From contig JAZKDW010000039.1 in the NCBI GenBank assembly GCA_040387375.1, positions 1 through 14,669 of the forward strand: a stretch of DNA of 14,669 nt. The letters run 5' to 3'. This DNA comes from JAZKDW01 sp040387375. GTDB taxonomy: Bacteria > Pseudomonadota > Gammaproteobacteria > Burkholderiales > Burkholderiaceae_D. Numbering within the stretch: the first letter of the stretch is position 1; each line of letters starts with the position of its first letter. The position numbers were made by a program, and so were the translations under genes. Below, in pieces: positions 1-6,823 of the stretch. Below the pieces are notes generated by a model. The model did no database searches, was not told where the DNA came from, and worked only from the letters and a program-made list of their open reading frames with translations.

Positions 1-46
1 ACGATACTCGCCGCTTAAGCCTGATGATTCAAGACGGGATCACCGG

Positions 47-1882
47 GTGCTTACTGATCTTATTTCTTCTAGGCTCATAAATAAAATGAAAAAGTTTCAG
101 CCGCCTCGATTCCATGATGTTGCCCTTATTGGCGACAACCCTTATTTTCTCGCTGAATTGTCGGCAATGCTGGCAGTAAAAGGGACCTATTTGGCCGTGG
201 TCGACGGCCCACGTCTTCAACGTCCAGATGCTGATGCTGAACTGACTAGAAGAAACAACGCTTTCGCCAGGGTCAAGACTAAGAAAATAGTAATGGCTGA
301 TTTATCCGTAGACACGATCGATAGATTCGCAAAGTACTTTCCACGTAAGTTCATTTATCCCGTAAATAACCTAACCGAACTCGATCCTGGACAACTAGCG
401 GTAAAGGTTCGTGATGGGAAGCCTATTCGATGGGGTAATAAGAATATTGGGATTGGCTTGTTGAAGGCACTAAACGCCAAGACTCCGATTCAATTTGTTG
501 ATGCTCAGAATGAGGAAAAATATATTCCGCCAATTGATGGTCATTTAGTTGTTTGCGAAGAAGGCGATGAGCATGCTCAAGTTGTCGCAGCTAACTACGC
601 CTATTCCATCGGTGCGGGTCTATTCCTCATCCCGGAGGTTGACAAAGAAGAAGCCGAGGGTATTTGCGAAGAGTTCTACAGCGCCTATGAGCAGAAAGAT
701 GAATCTTTTGATTCATTGCTTCAACGACTCGAAGCCAAAATTAAGGCTTTGGCCGGTGATATTCCAATGGCCGGTCTCAGAGGTATTACGTTTATCTCTA
801 AGGGGATACCATGGGGGTATGCCATCAGAGAAGTACCTTCCAGCCATCTCTTCGGCTATCCAGACCTTGGCATAGCTATTATTAACGGTGTCGCCTCTGA
901 ACAGCCAGATTCTGAAAAGATGAGGATCGGTGTAGTTGTCGATCCGCAGATGGTCGGAGATACATCAGAAGTAGTACCTATTGCCAAATCCTTAGCTCAA
1001 AGGGGATATCTCGTCCGTGGATACCGGGGAGATAGGGCAAAGATGGATATCGTCAATAGAATGATGGAACACTACCCTTACGACTTTCTGTTGATAGCGA
1101 CTCATTGTGGTGACGCTAGTGGGTATCGGGAGACGTATCAATTTAAAGATAGCGAGGGCAAAGATCGGGAACTGGTATTAGACACCGCTTTGGCCACATC
1201 CTTTGTGTTTGAGAACGATAAGGTGGAAGTGCGAATATTCCAAACACCTGTCTCGCTTGACGGTGTGGATTGGAAGAACAAACCCGCATTAAAGAAAATC
1301 ATTGGTTCGGCAATGACTGATTTCTACGAACACCATAAGGATTACAAGCCGGTATCCAGAGAGAAGGTGGCGAGAGTTCCCTTATCGGCTGGTATGCAAA
1401 TGTATGACGGAAATATCATTCTCGCGGGGCAGAACTTGGCCGGCGACCGTGCACCTATTATCTTAAATAACGCATGCGTGTCGTGGCATCAACTGGCAAT
1501 GAGATGTGTGTTTGCCGATGCCAGAGTCTATATCGGGACAATTACGCCAGTTATAGGGCCTGAAGCTGAAGGTATCGCTGACAAGGTAATCAACAAGCAT
1601 TTTGGAAAGCATTTGTCGGTAGCTTTATGGCATGCTCAAAATGAGGTCTACGGAGCTGCCGCTAGAAGGAGGCCTTACGTAATGGTAGGGGTTCACTATC
1701 AGCGGCTGACTTCTGGATATGGGAGCAACGTGGTCTATCTGAATAAGAAGCTCAAAATGTCACATCAATACTGGAAAAAGAAGCTAAACGAGGCCCTAGC
1801 GAATGAAGAAGATAGAAAGGCCAATCTCGCGAACACAGTGAAATTCCTGGAATTCGAGCTTTTGGGGCTAAATCAGAGGTAA
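47..1882 (+). CDS. Putative caspase/CHAT-like (clan CD) cysteine peptidase with an uncharacterised N-terminal region
   Basis: The 611-residue product has no predicted signal peptide or membrane segment. The C-terminal half looks like a CHAT/caspase fold. A hydrophobic strand ends in the candidate catalytic His353 (DFLLIATHCGDASG). A second strand ends in the candidate catalytic Cys477 (PIILNNACVSW), preceded by a DG-type stretch (MYDGNIILAG). A CHAT-style tail follows: YIGTITPV at 495-502, then a long helix with SVALWHAQNEVYG at 524-536. The His-Cys distance of 124 residues is larger than in ordinary caspases and implies an insert. The motif is HCG rather than HG. Residues 1-330 (a possible Rossmann-like start, VALIGDNPYF) are not recognised; the last 60 residues are charged and helical. 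GTG47 is used here, but ATG86 is a plausible start, and the frame stays open to base 2, so the gene may begin outside the window. Proteolytic activity is inferred, not shown. Confidence 0.6.
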   Translation: MLTDLISSRLINKMKKFQPPRFHDVALIGDNPYFLAELSAMLAVKGTYLAVVDGPRLQRPDADAELTRRNNAFARVKTKKIVMADLSVDTIDRFAKYFPRKFIYPVNNLTELDPGQLAVKVRDGKPIRWGNKNIGIGLLKALNAKTPIQFVDAQNEEKYIPPIDGHLVVCEEGDEHAQVVAANYAYSIGAGLFLIPEVDKEEAEGICEEFYSAYEQKDESFDSLLQRLEAKIKALAGDIPMAGLRGITFISKGIPWGYAIREVPSSHLFGYPDLGIAIINGVASEQPDSEKMRIGVVVDPQMVGDTSEVVPIAKSLAQRGYLVRGYRGDRAKMDIVNRMMEHYPYDFLLIATHCGDASGYRETYQFKDSEGKDRELVLDTALATSFVFENDKVEVRIFQTPVSLDGVDWKNKPALKKIIGSAMTDFYEHHKDYKPVSREKVARVPLSAGMQMYDGNIILAGQNLAGDRAPIILNNACVSWHQLAMRCVFADARVYIGTITPVIGPEAEGIADKVINKHFGKHLSVALWHAQNEVYGAAARRRPYVMVGVHYQRLTSGYGSNVVYLNKKLKMSHQYWKKKLNEALANEEDRKANLANTVKFLEFELLGLNQR

Positions 1883-1921
1883 TGTGGTTCTATCTAGTTC
1901 ATCCACATCGGCCATTACGCT

Positions 1922-2178
1922 TCATTCCGCATATTTGCGCGGAGTAAGAAGTCTACGTCGTTGACGCTCAACTTCAATTTCGAAAATCGCTTCTTCGATC
2001 ACGTCCCATTCGATAGAAATTGCAATTGATTGCAAACTGTATTGCCGGGCTGCTAATCGCCCATAGCTCTGTTCGCGCGGACGAGTTTGAGGTCTTTCAT
2101 AATCTTTTTAAGATCGGGCGGACGAAAGTTAGAATTAAACGTTTCAGAACTCTCATAGGGAAGGCTCAGTAGGAAGGC
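1922..2178 (-). pseudogene. Minus-strand gene remnant split by a frameshift
   Basis: On the minus strand two overlapping frames both read like protein. The first is open from 2178 to a TAG at 2053-2055 (41 residues, including FRPPDLKKIMKDLKLV). The second, in another frame, is open from 2107 to a TGA at 1922-1924 (61 residues, including SIAISIEWDVIEEAIFE and a basic tail ending TPRKYAE). The second frame has no ATG near its beginning, so it would need to be entered from the first by an indel within 2056-2107. I do not recognise the family. The alternative is that both are chance open frames in AT-rich DNA; the fit to protein-like composition is a judgement by eye. Confidence 0.3.
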
Positions 2179-2182
2179 TCAG
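2156..2182. repeat. Short imperfect tandem duplication
   Basis: The unit TAGG(G)AAGGCTCAG occurs twice back to back (2156-2169 and 2170-2182); the first copy has one extra G. It lies at the junction between the minus-strand remnant and the plus-strand broken frame. It is followed directly by GGTCAGACTCGAC, which resembles ends seen beside some IS200-like Y1 transposases; that resemblance is from memory and is not firm. Confidence 0.5.
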
Positions 2183-2464
2183 GGTCAGACTCGACATACC
2201 TTCGTCAGGGATGGCATTGCCCTAATTTCCATGAAAAATTCGACTCGTGATGTTGTCGGAAGTCGCCACATTGCCATTTATGCGTATCATGAATCAAAGG
2301 CACACTGGCGATGATTTGTGATAGGACAACGACTTGTCGACCGCGTATTTGGTGAAGAAAGGGGGCAGAGCTTGGATCGATATTTGCGGAATCGTTGGCT
2401 ATCTCTGTCGTCAATAAAATATGTCGATTCTTACCCTGAGGTCTCGAAATACTTAAACGATTAG
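2159..2464 (+). pseudogene. 5' part of a broken plus-strand gene, with an in-frame TGA and TAG
   Basis: The frame is open from 2159 to a TGA at 2312-2314, with a possible ATG at 2231 (MKNSTRDVVGSRHIAIYAYH...). It resumes immediately in the same frame to a TAG at 2462-2464. The second stretch is amphipathic and protein-like (VIGQRLVDRVFGEERG, then RYLRNRWLSLSS). The same frame continues after the TAG into the open frame at 2510-2887. Three consecutive protein-like stretches in one frame suggest a single ancestral gene disabled by two nonsense mutations. No family was recognised. Recoding of TGA/TAG is conceivable, but nothing in the sequence supports it. An antisense open frame of 69 codons at 2205-2414 is judged less protein-like. 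Confidence 0.35.
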
Positions 2465-2509
2465 GCTTCTAATGATCTACGTATATTTCCGAATACATCA
2501 ACCTACGTA

Positions 2510-2887
2510 ATGCCTGATAACCACGATGTTAATTTCACTGTCGTGCCAAACAGGTATTTAGGAGGTTGCTTTTACGATCATATTTGCAGCTTGAGGGAGA
2601 TCGTGGTGGGTATTCGATATTACGTAGACAGGGAGACCGAGTTTAGTCAGCATCCTGTTCTTAATCAGTTTTTTCATGACAAGCGGTTTTCATTTAACCA
2701 AGATAAATTTTTTGTGGATATATTTTTTGGGGAATCTTGCTTCGAAATGCACGAACATGGCTCACTTCATATCGACTGCGTCCAAGAATTTGGTGGTGAG
2801 AGCATAGTCAAAAATGATGATATGTTTGGTATTTGTTTGCGCATCGCAAATGGAACACAACTGGCAGACTTGGCTGAATGTTGGTGA
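2510..2887 (+). CDS. Hypothetical protein, possibly the surviving 3' part of a broken gene
   Basis: A 125-residue open frame starts at ATG2510 with no Shine-Dalgarno sequence upstream (CATCAACCTACGTA). The product is acidic and rich in aromatic residues, with several cysteines and histidines (for example FGESCFEMHEHGSLHIDC), and has no predicted membrane segment or recognised domain. The frame has no stop between 2465 and the ATG, and it is continuous in phase with the interrupted stretches upstream. It may therefore be the C-terminal part of a roughly 240-codon gene broken by stops at 2312 and 2462, rather than a gene in its own right. It ends about 100 bases before the tRNA terminator. A 73-codon antisense frame (2767-2988) overlaps it and is the less convincing option. 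Confidence 0.35.
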   Translation: MPDNHDVNFTVVPNRYLGGCFYDHICSLREIVVGIRYYVDRETEFSQHPVLNQFFHDKRFSFNQDKFFVDIFFGESCFEMHEHGSLHIDCVQEFGGESIVKNDDMFGICLRIANGTQLADLAECW

Positions 2888-2990
2888 GAAGAGGACCTAA
2901 TTTCGGCGTTTTTGCAGAGGTGAACAGGTACTCGCAAATGTGCCCGTATAATCTTCGGAGGTAAATAGACGCTAAAAATGTTGATCAAAC

Positions 2991-3030
2991 AAAAAAACCC
3001 GCATCAGCACAAAGCTAAAGGCGGGTTTTT
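2991..3030 (-). terminator. Rho-independent terminator of the tRNA-Met transcript (bidirectional form)
   Basis: Inverted arms ACCCGC/GCGGGT, extended by A-T pairs, enclose an 18-base interior that can add AGC/GCT pairing. On the minus strand the hairpin is followed by seven T residues (complement of 2991-2997), and on the plus strand by a run of five T (3026-3030). It lies about 30 bases beyond the tRNA 3' end, as expected for the tRNA transcript. It could also stop plus-strand transcription leaving the accessory segment. Confidence 0.8.
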
Positions 3031-3061
3031 ATTCGTTACCAAACTTCTCGAAACGTGTTCT

Positions 3062-3138
3062 TGGTGGTGATAGGTGGACTTGAACCACCGACCCCAGCAT
3101 TATGAGTGCTGTGCTCTAACCAACTGAGCTATATCACC
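3062..3138 (-). tRNA. tRNA-Met (anticodon CAT)
   Basis: The minus strand folds into a full 77-nt cloverleaf with encoded CCA. The acceptor stem is GGTGATA/TATCACC, the D arm begins GCTCAGTTGGTTAGAGC, the anticodon loop is CTCATAA with CAT at 3102-3104, and the T arm is GGTGG-TTCAAGT-CCACC. The D arm and the anticodon arm closely resemble the E. coli elongator tRNA-Met, so elongator methionine is preferred. An initiator is unlikely because the first acceptor pair is a normal G-C and the three G-C pairs typical of an initiator anticodon stem are missing. A lysidine-type tRNA-Ile(CAT) cannot be fully excluded. Its 3' end faces the AT-rich accessory segment. Confidence 0.93.
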
Positions 3139-3150
3139 AAACAGCCGAAA

Positions 3151-3179
3151 ATTATGTCTTTTTTAGCCGCATATGTCAA
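3151..3179 (-). promoter_or_regulatory. Sigma-70 promoter of tRNA-Met
   Basis: On the minus strand a perfect -35 box TTGACA (3174-3179) and a -10 box CATAAT (3151-3156) are separated by exactly 17 bases. The predicted start of transcription is near 3144, leaving a leader of about six bases before the tRNA 5' end at 3138. The -35 box contains the miaA stop codon (TGA, 3176-3178). Confidence 0.8.
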
Positions 3180-4138
3180 CCCGCAATTGCTCGATAACCG
3201 CTTTTCCTGAAAATTTCAATCCGATTCAGCATCTGTTCCGCGGGCGAATCGCTCAGGCAGTCGATCACAATCCGCTCAGGCATCGAGCGTAGCCAGGTAA
3301 GCTGTCGTTTTGCCAATTGCCGGGTCGCCGCGATCCCTTTTTCGCGCATGGTCTTGTAGTCGTATGCGCCATCAAGATATTCCCACGCCTGCCGGTATCC
3401 CACGCAGCGCATCGACGGCAAGCCGAGATGCAGGTCGCCGCGTGCGCGCAGTGTAGTCACTTCATCAATCAATCCACCGGTACCGGCAGCCAGCATGGCA
3501 TCAAAGCGCGCTGCAATGCGCGCATGCAAAACACTGCGGTCGGACGGCTCCAGTGCAATCGGCAGTATCGCAAACGGCAGGTCCACCTTCGGCGCTTTCG
3601 CCAGCAGTTGCGACATCGGCTGGCCGCTCAGTTCGATGATTTCCAGCGCCCGCTGGATGCGTTGGGCATCATTCGGCTTCAGGCGCGCCGCGGTTTCCGG
3701 GTCGAGCGCGGCGAGTTTGGCGTGCATGGCGGGGGAGCCGATTCTTGCCGCTTCTTCATCCAGCCTGGACCGCAGCGCCGCGTCGGCCTGCGGCAAGACA
3801 TCCAGCCCATCCTGCAGGGCCTTGAAGTACAGCATGGTGCCGCCGACCAGCAGCGGCAGCTTGCCGCGCGCGGTGATGTCCGCTGCCAGGCGCAGGGTGT
3901 CCTGGCGGAATTGCATCACCGAATAGGCTTCGGTCGGGTCGAGAATGTCAATCAGGTGGTGCGGCACCGCCGCCAGTTCGGCGGCAGAAGGTTTTGCCGT
4001 GCCGATATCCATGCCGCGATACACCAGCGCCGAATCGACCGAGATGATTTCCGACGGGATGTGGCGTGCGATCTCCAGTGCGGCGGCGGTTTTGCCGGTG
4101 GCGGTGGGGCCCATGATGGCGACTACCGGCGGCTTCAT
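3176..4138 (-). CDS. miaA: tRNA dimethylallyltransferase
   Basis: MiaA transfers the dimethylallyl group from DMAPP to N6 of A37 in tRNAs that read codons starting with U, the first step toward ms2i6A. The 320-residue product shows the P-loop GPTATGKT (10-17), the catalytic and substrate segment SVDSALVYRGMDIGTAKP (33-50, Asp35), GGTMLYFKAL, and a C-terminal KRQLTWLR segment, all typical of the family; length fits (E. coli about 316). The start is taken at ATG4138, just ahead of the conserved strand. ATG4162, one base after the mutL stop, would add eight residues, and neither has a clear Shine-Dalgarno. It follows mutL closely (an operon pair also seen in E. coli) and is therefore probably co-transcribed with it. 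Its stop codon is embedded in the tRNA-Met promoter. Confidence 0.95.
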   Translation of the reverse strand: MKPPVVAIMGPTATGKTAAALEIARHIPSEIISVDSALVYRGMDIGTAKPSAAELAAVPHHLIDILDPTEAYSVMQFRQDTLRLAADITARGKLPLLVGGTMLYFKALQDGLDVLPQADAALRSRLDEEAARIGSPAMHAKLAALDPETAARLKPNDAQRIQRALEIIELSGQPMSQLLAKAPKVDLPFAILPIALEPSDRSVLHARIAARFDAMLAAGTGGLIDEVTTLRARGDLHLGLPSMRCVGYRQAWEYLDGAYDYKTMREKGIAATRQLAKRQLTWLRSMPERIVIDCLSDSPAEQMLNRIEIFRKSGYRAIAG

Positions 4139-4163
4139 GTCCCGCGCGGAATGAGTCAACATC

Positions 4164-6008
4164 CTATTGCCCGCGCAAGAACAGCTTGTCCAGGTCGGAC
4201 AGGGCCAGTTGCACCCAGGTCGGCCGGCCGTGGTTGCATTGATCGGCGCGTTCGGTCGCTTCCATTTGCCGCAGCAGCGCATTCATCTCCGGTACCGTCA
4301 ATATCCGGTTGGCGCGCACCGCGGTATGGCAGGCGAGCGTGCCGAGCATTTCATTGCGCCGCTCGACCAGCACACGCGAGCCGCCGAATTCGCGCACATC
4401 GCGCAGCACGTCGCGCGCCAGGGTCTGCGCATCGGCGTTCTTGAGCAGCACCGGAATGGCGCGCACCGCCAGCGTTGTCGGTGACAGCGCGGCAATATCA
4501 AAACCGAGTGCGTTGAGCGTGGTCTGGTTTTCTTCCGCGGTGCCGACTTCGACCGCGTCGGCATGAAAGGTCACCGGGATCAGCAGCGGCTGCACCTGGA
4601 TGGCGTCGCTATCGAGCGCGTTTTTCAATTGTTCATACAGAATGCGCTCGTGCGCCGCGTGCATGTCGACCAGCACCACACCACGGGTGTTCTGGGCCAG
4701 GATAAAAACGCCGTGCAGTTGCGCCAGCGCGAATCCCAACGGGTAGTCATCGTCTTGCGAGAATGTCTCCGATGCCGGTCTTGCCGGGAAAAAATTTGCA
4801 GCCGGATCGCGCGTCTGCAGCATCGTTGCCGATCCGGCATTGGCAAACAGGGTGCCGTAATCCGCGGTGGTTTGGGCGACGCCAGCGCCCGATCCCAACT
4901 GCGAACCGAACGATGTCTGCTGCTGCGGGCGCATCCACGGCAGCGCGCCGGGGCTGGCCGGCACCGGGGCAGGGGAGGCGCCGAAGGCGGTCGCGGACGT
5001 TTGTGCGACCGCGCGGCTGACGACGTGGAATACGAATTGATGCACCGCGCGGCTGTCGCGAAACCGGACTTCGATCTTGGACGGATGGACGTTGACATCG
5101 ACCAGCGCCGGATCGAGCTCGAGCCGCAGCGCATAGGATGGATAACGGTCGCCATGCAGCACATCCTGATAGGCGGAGCGCACCGCGTGCGTCAACAGCT
5201 TGTCGCGCACAAAACGGCCGTTGACATAAAAATACTGCGCATCCGCGCGCGCCCGCGATGCGGTGGGCAGGCCGACAAATCCGTGCAGCCGCAAGGGGCC
5301 GGCGGCTTCTTCCAGCGGCAGCCTGGCGTTGGCAAATTCATCACCCAGGATATGCGCGCTGCGTTTGGCAATGTCGGCCACATTCCAGTGGTCGGCCGTT
5401 TTGCCATTGTGCGATAAGGAAAAAGCGACGTCGGGCCGTGCCAGCGCGATGCGCCGCACCACTTCGGCGCAATGGCCGTATTCGGTCTGCTCCGACTTCA
5501 GGAACTTGCGCCGCGCCGGTGTGTTGAAATACAGGTCCTGCACATCGACCGTCGTTCCAAGCGCACCCGAAGAAGGTGTCACCTTGCCATAGTCGAGGCC
5601 AGAGGGAGAGCCGCTGATTTCCCACGCATGCGCGGCATCGGCGGTGCGCGAGGTCATGGTCAACTGGGCAACGGAGGCGATCGATGCCAGCGCTTCGCCG
5701 CGAAAGCCGAGCGTGATCACGTTTTCCAGGTCGGATAGCGAGGCGATTTTTGATGTCGCATGCCGCGCCAGCGCCAGCGGCAGCTGTTCCGGCGCGATGC
5801 CGCGCCCGTTGTCGGTGATCGCGATCCGTTTTACCCCGCCTTGCTCGAGGCGCACCGTGATCTGCGTGGCGCCGGCGTCAAGCGCGTTTTCCAGCAGTTC
5901 CTTCACGACCGCGGACGGACGTTCGATGACTTCGCCCGCAGCGATCTGGGAAATCAGCTGGTCGGGGAGGGGCAGGATCTGGCGCAATGAGGCAAGGGGA
6001 GAATTCAT
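4164..6008 (-). CDS. mutL: DNA mismatch repair protein MutL (endonuclease type)
   Basis: MutL couples MutS mismatch recognition to strand incision. The 614-residue product has the GHKL ATPase motifs: QIAAGEVIERP (21-31), KELLENALDAGA with Glu37 and Asn41, DNGRGI (66-71) and GFRGEALASI (101-110). A variable proline/alanine-rich linker follows (about 340-420). The C-terminal domain carries the metal-binding endonuclease motif as DMHAAHERILYE (448-459; the usual DQHA has Met for Gln), ACHTAVRA, CNHGRPT (591-597) and a terminal FLRGQ. This indicates a nicking MutL, as in most bacteria without MutH, rather than the E. coli type. The ATG at 6008 precedes conserved sequence, and a TATAAT lies six bases upstream, so the message may be leaderless. 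It leads the mutL-miaA pair. Confidence 0.97.
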   Translation of the reverse strand: MNSPLASLRQILPLPDQLISQIAAGEVIERPSAVVKELLENALDAGATQITVRLEQGGVKRIAITDNGRGIAPEQLPLALARHATSKIASLSDLENVITLGFRGEALASIASVAQLTMTSRTADAAHAWEISGSPSGLDYGKVTPSSGALGTTVDVQDLYFNTPARRKFLKSEQTEYGHCAEVVRRIALARPDVAFSLSHNGKTADHWNVADIAKRSAHILGDEFANARLPLEEAAGPLRLHGFVGLPTASRARADAQYFYVNGRFVRDKLLTHAVRSAYQDVLHGDRYPSYALRLELDPALVDVNVHPSKIEVRFRDSRAVHQFVFHVVSRAVAQTSATAFGASPAPVPASPGALPWMRPQQQTSFGSQLGSGAGVAQTTADYGTLFANAGSATMLQTRDPAANFFPARPASETFSQDDDYPLGFALAQLHGVFILAQNTRGVVLVDMHAAHERILYEQLKNALDSDAIQVQPLLIPVTFHADAVEVGTAEENQTTLNALGFDIAALSPTTLAVRAIPVLLKNADAQTLARDVLRDVREFGGSRVLVERRNEMLGTLACHTAVRANRILTVPEMNALLRQMEATERADQCNHGRPTWVQLALSDLDKLFLRGQ

Positions 6009-6014
6009 CTGCGG

Positions 6015-6020
6015 ATTATA
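6015..6020 (-). promoter_or_regulatory. Consensus -10 box ahead of mutL
   Basis: The minus strand reads TATAAT ending six bases before the mutL ATG. No good -35 box is present at 16-18 bases (CGGAAG at 17), and there is no Shine-Dalgarno between it and the ATG. If used, transcription would start at or next to the A of the ATG, giving a leaderless mRNA. Confidence 0.4.
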
Positions 6021-6166
6021 ACGTTGGCGGCATGATCCTTCCGGCCGCTCGTTGGCTTTGCGGCACGACTGGCACCGCCGAGCCGGGATCTTGCTGAACG
6101 GAGCGCGTGAGTAGTGTACTATTCCGGCGCTTATTCGAAAACGCGAAAACGCTCAATCAAGGAAAC

Positions 6167-6814
6167 ATGATGGATTTTATGCAATTTCTGGACATGATTC
6201 TGCATGTCGACAAGTATCTCGGCACCCTCATCGCCGAATACGGCAATCTGGTCTACGTGGTGCTGTCCGGAATTGTTTTTGCCGAGACCGGCCTGGTCAT
6301 ATTTCCGTTTCTGCCGGGCGATACCTTATTGTTCATCGGCGGCGCCTTTTGCGCGACCGGCGCGATGAATATCTGGTTGCTGATGGGTTTGCTGATCGCC
6401 GCCGCCGTGATCGGCAATACGGTCAATTACTGGATAGGCAAGGCGATTGGCCAGAAGGTGTTTACCCATGATTACAAATGGCTGGACAAGGACGCATTGC
6501 GGCGCACGCATGCGTTTTATGAACACCATGGCGGCAAGACCATCATCCTGTCGCGCTTCATTCCGGTAGTGCGCACGTTCGCGCCGTTTGTTGCCGGCGT
6601 GTCGGAAATGACCTTTGCAAAATTCCAGTTCTATAACGTGACCGGCGCCCTGATCTGGGTGGTCGGACTGGTGACGGCCGGCTACTACTTCGGCAATATT
6701 CCATTCATCCGCGACCATCTCAGCACCATCGTCTTCATCGGCATCGGCGCCGCAGTGCTGCCGCTCGCACTGGGCGGACTCTGGAAGGTGTACCGGAAAT
6801 TTTCACGGACCTGA
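6167..6814 (+). CDS. DedA family (SNARE-associated/VTT) inner-membrane protein
   Basis: DedA/VTT proteins are multispanning inner-membrane proteins linked to lipid-carrier or phospholipid translocation and to maintenance of the proton-motive force; the exact substrate of this member is unknown. The 215-residue product shows family landmarks: the acidic residue in VFAETGLVIFPFLPGDTLL (Glu40, Asp52), the amphipathic GNTVNYWIGKAIG (83-95), and SRFIPVVRTFAPFVAG with essential-type Arg130 and Arg136. Further hydrophobic helices are at about 68-86, 155-175 and 186-207. ATG6167 (or the adjacent ATG6170, better spaced) follows the ribosome site AAGGAA (6159-6164); an upstream GTG at 6107 in frame is less likely. 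It is transcribed away from mutL and converges on aspA with four bases between the stops. Confidence 0.9.
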   Translation: MMDFMQFLDMILHVDKYLGTLIAEYGNLVYVVLSGIVFAETGLVIFPFLPGDTLLFIGGAFCATGAMNIWLLMGLLIAAAVIGNTVNYWIGKAIGQKVFTHDYKWLDKDALRRTHAFYEHHGGKTIILSRFIPVVRTFAPFVAGVSEMTFAKFQFYNVTGALIWVVGLVTAGYYFGNIPFIRDHLSTIVFIGIGAAVLPLALGGLWKVYRKFSRT

Positions 6815-6823
6815 CCGGTCAGG
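6810..6823. repeat. 14-bp perfect palindrome spanning two convergent stop codons
   Basis: CCTGACCGGTCAGG is a perfect palindrome. Its left TGA (6812-6814) is the stop of the dedA gene and its right TCA (6819-6821) is the complement of the aspA stop. No T-run flanks it, so it is not a standard terminator. Confidence 0.7.

Larger units (their letters stand above)
1..2990. other. AT-rich accessory segment next to tRNA-Met (left end outside window)
   Basis: From base 1 to the tRNA terminator the base composition is visibly more AT-rich than everything to the right; a hand count of bases 481-540 gives 23 G+C of 60. The large gene here uses AGA, AGG and ATA codons freely, unlike the GC-rich genes beyond 3176. 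The segment carries one unusual intact gene followed by what looks like broken coding DNA. It stops just outside the 3' end of a tRNA gene, a common integration point. No integrase, transposase or copy of the tRNA 3' end was found inside the visible part. That this is a horizontally acquired island is an inference from composition, content and position. Confidence 0.55.

Noticed and set aside
2205..2414. 69-codon minus-strand open frame
   Set aside because: It overlaps the more protein-like plus-strand frame, has no ribosome site and no recognisable domain.
2947..2980. TATAAT (2947-2952), GGAGG (2957-2961) and ATG2978 on the plus strand, as a small gene
   Set aside because: There is no -35 box at normal spacing, the GGAGG is 16 bases from the ATG, and the 30-codon frame runs through the terminator into the tRNA.
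2767..2988. 73-codon minus-strand open frame
   Set aside because: Mostly antisense to the 125-codon frame at 2510-2887, with low-complexity serine-rich composition; judged a shadow.
3317..4444. Long plus-strand open frames opposite miaA and mutL
   Set aside because: Shadows produced by GC-rich codon bias; the minus strand codes complete, well-known proteins.
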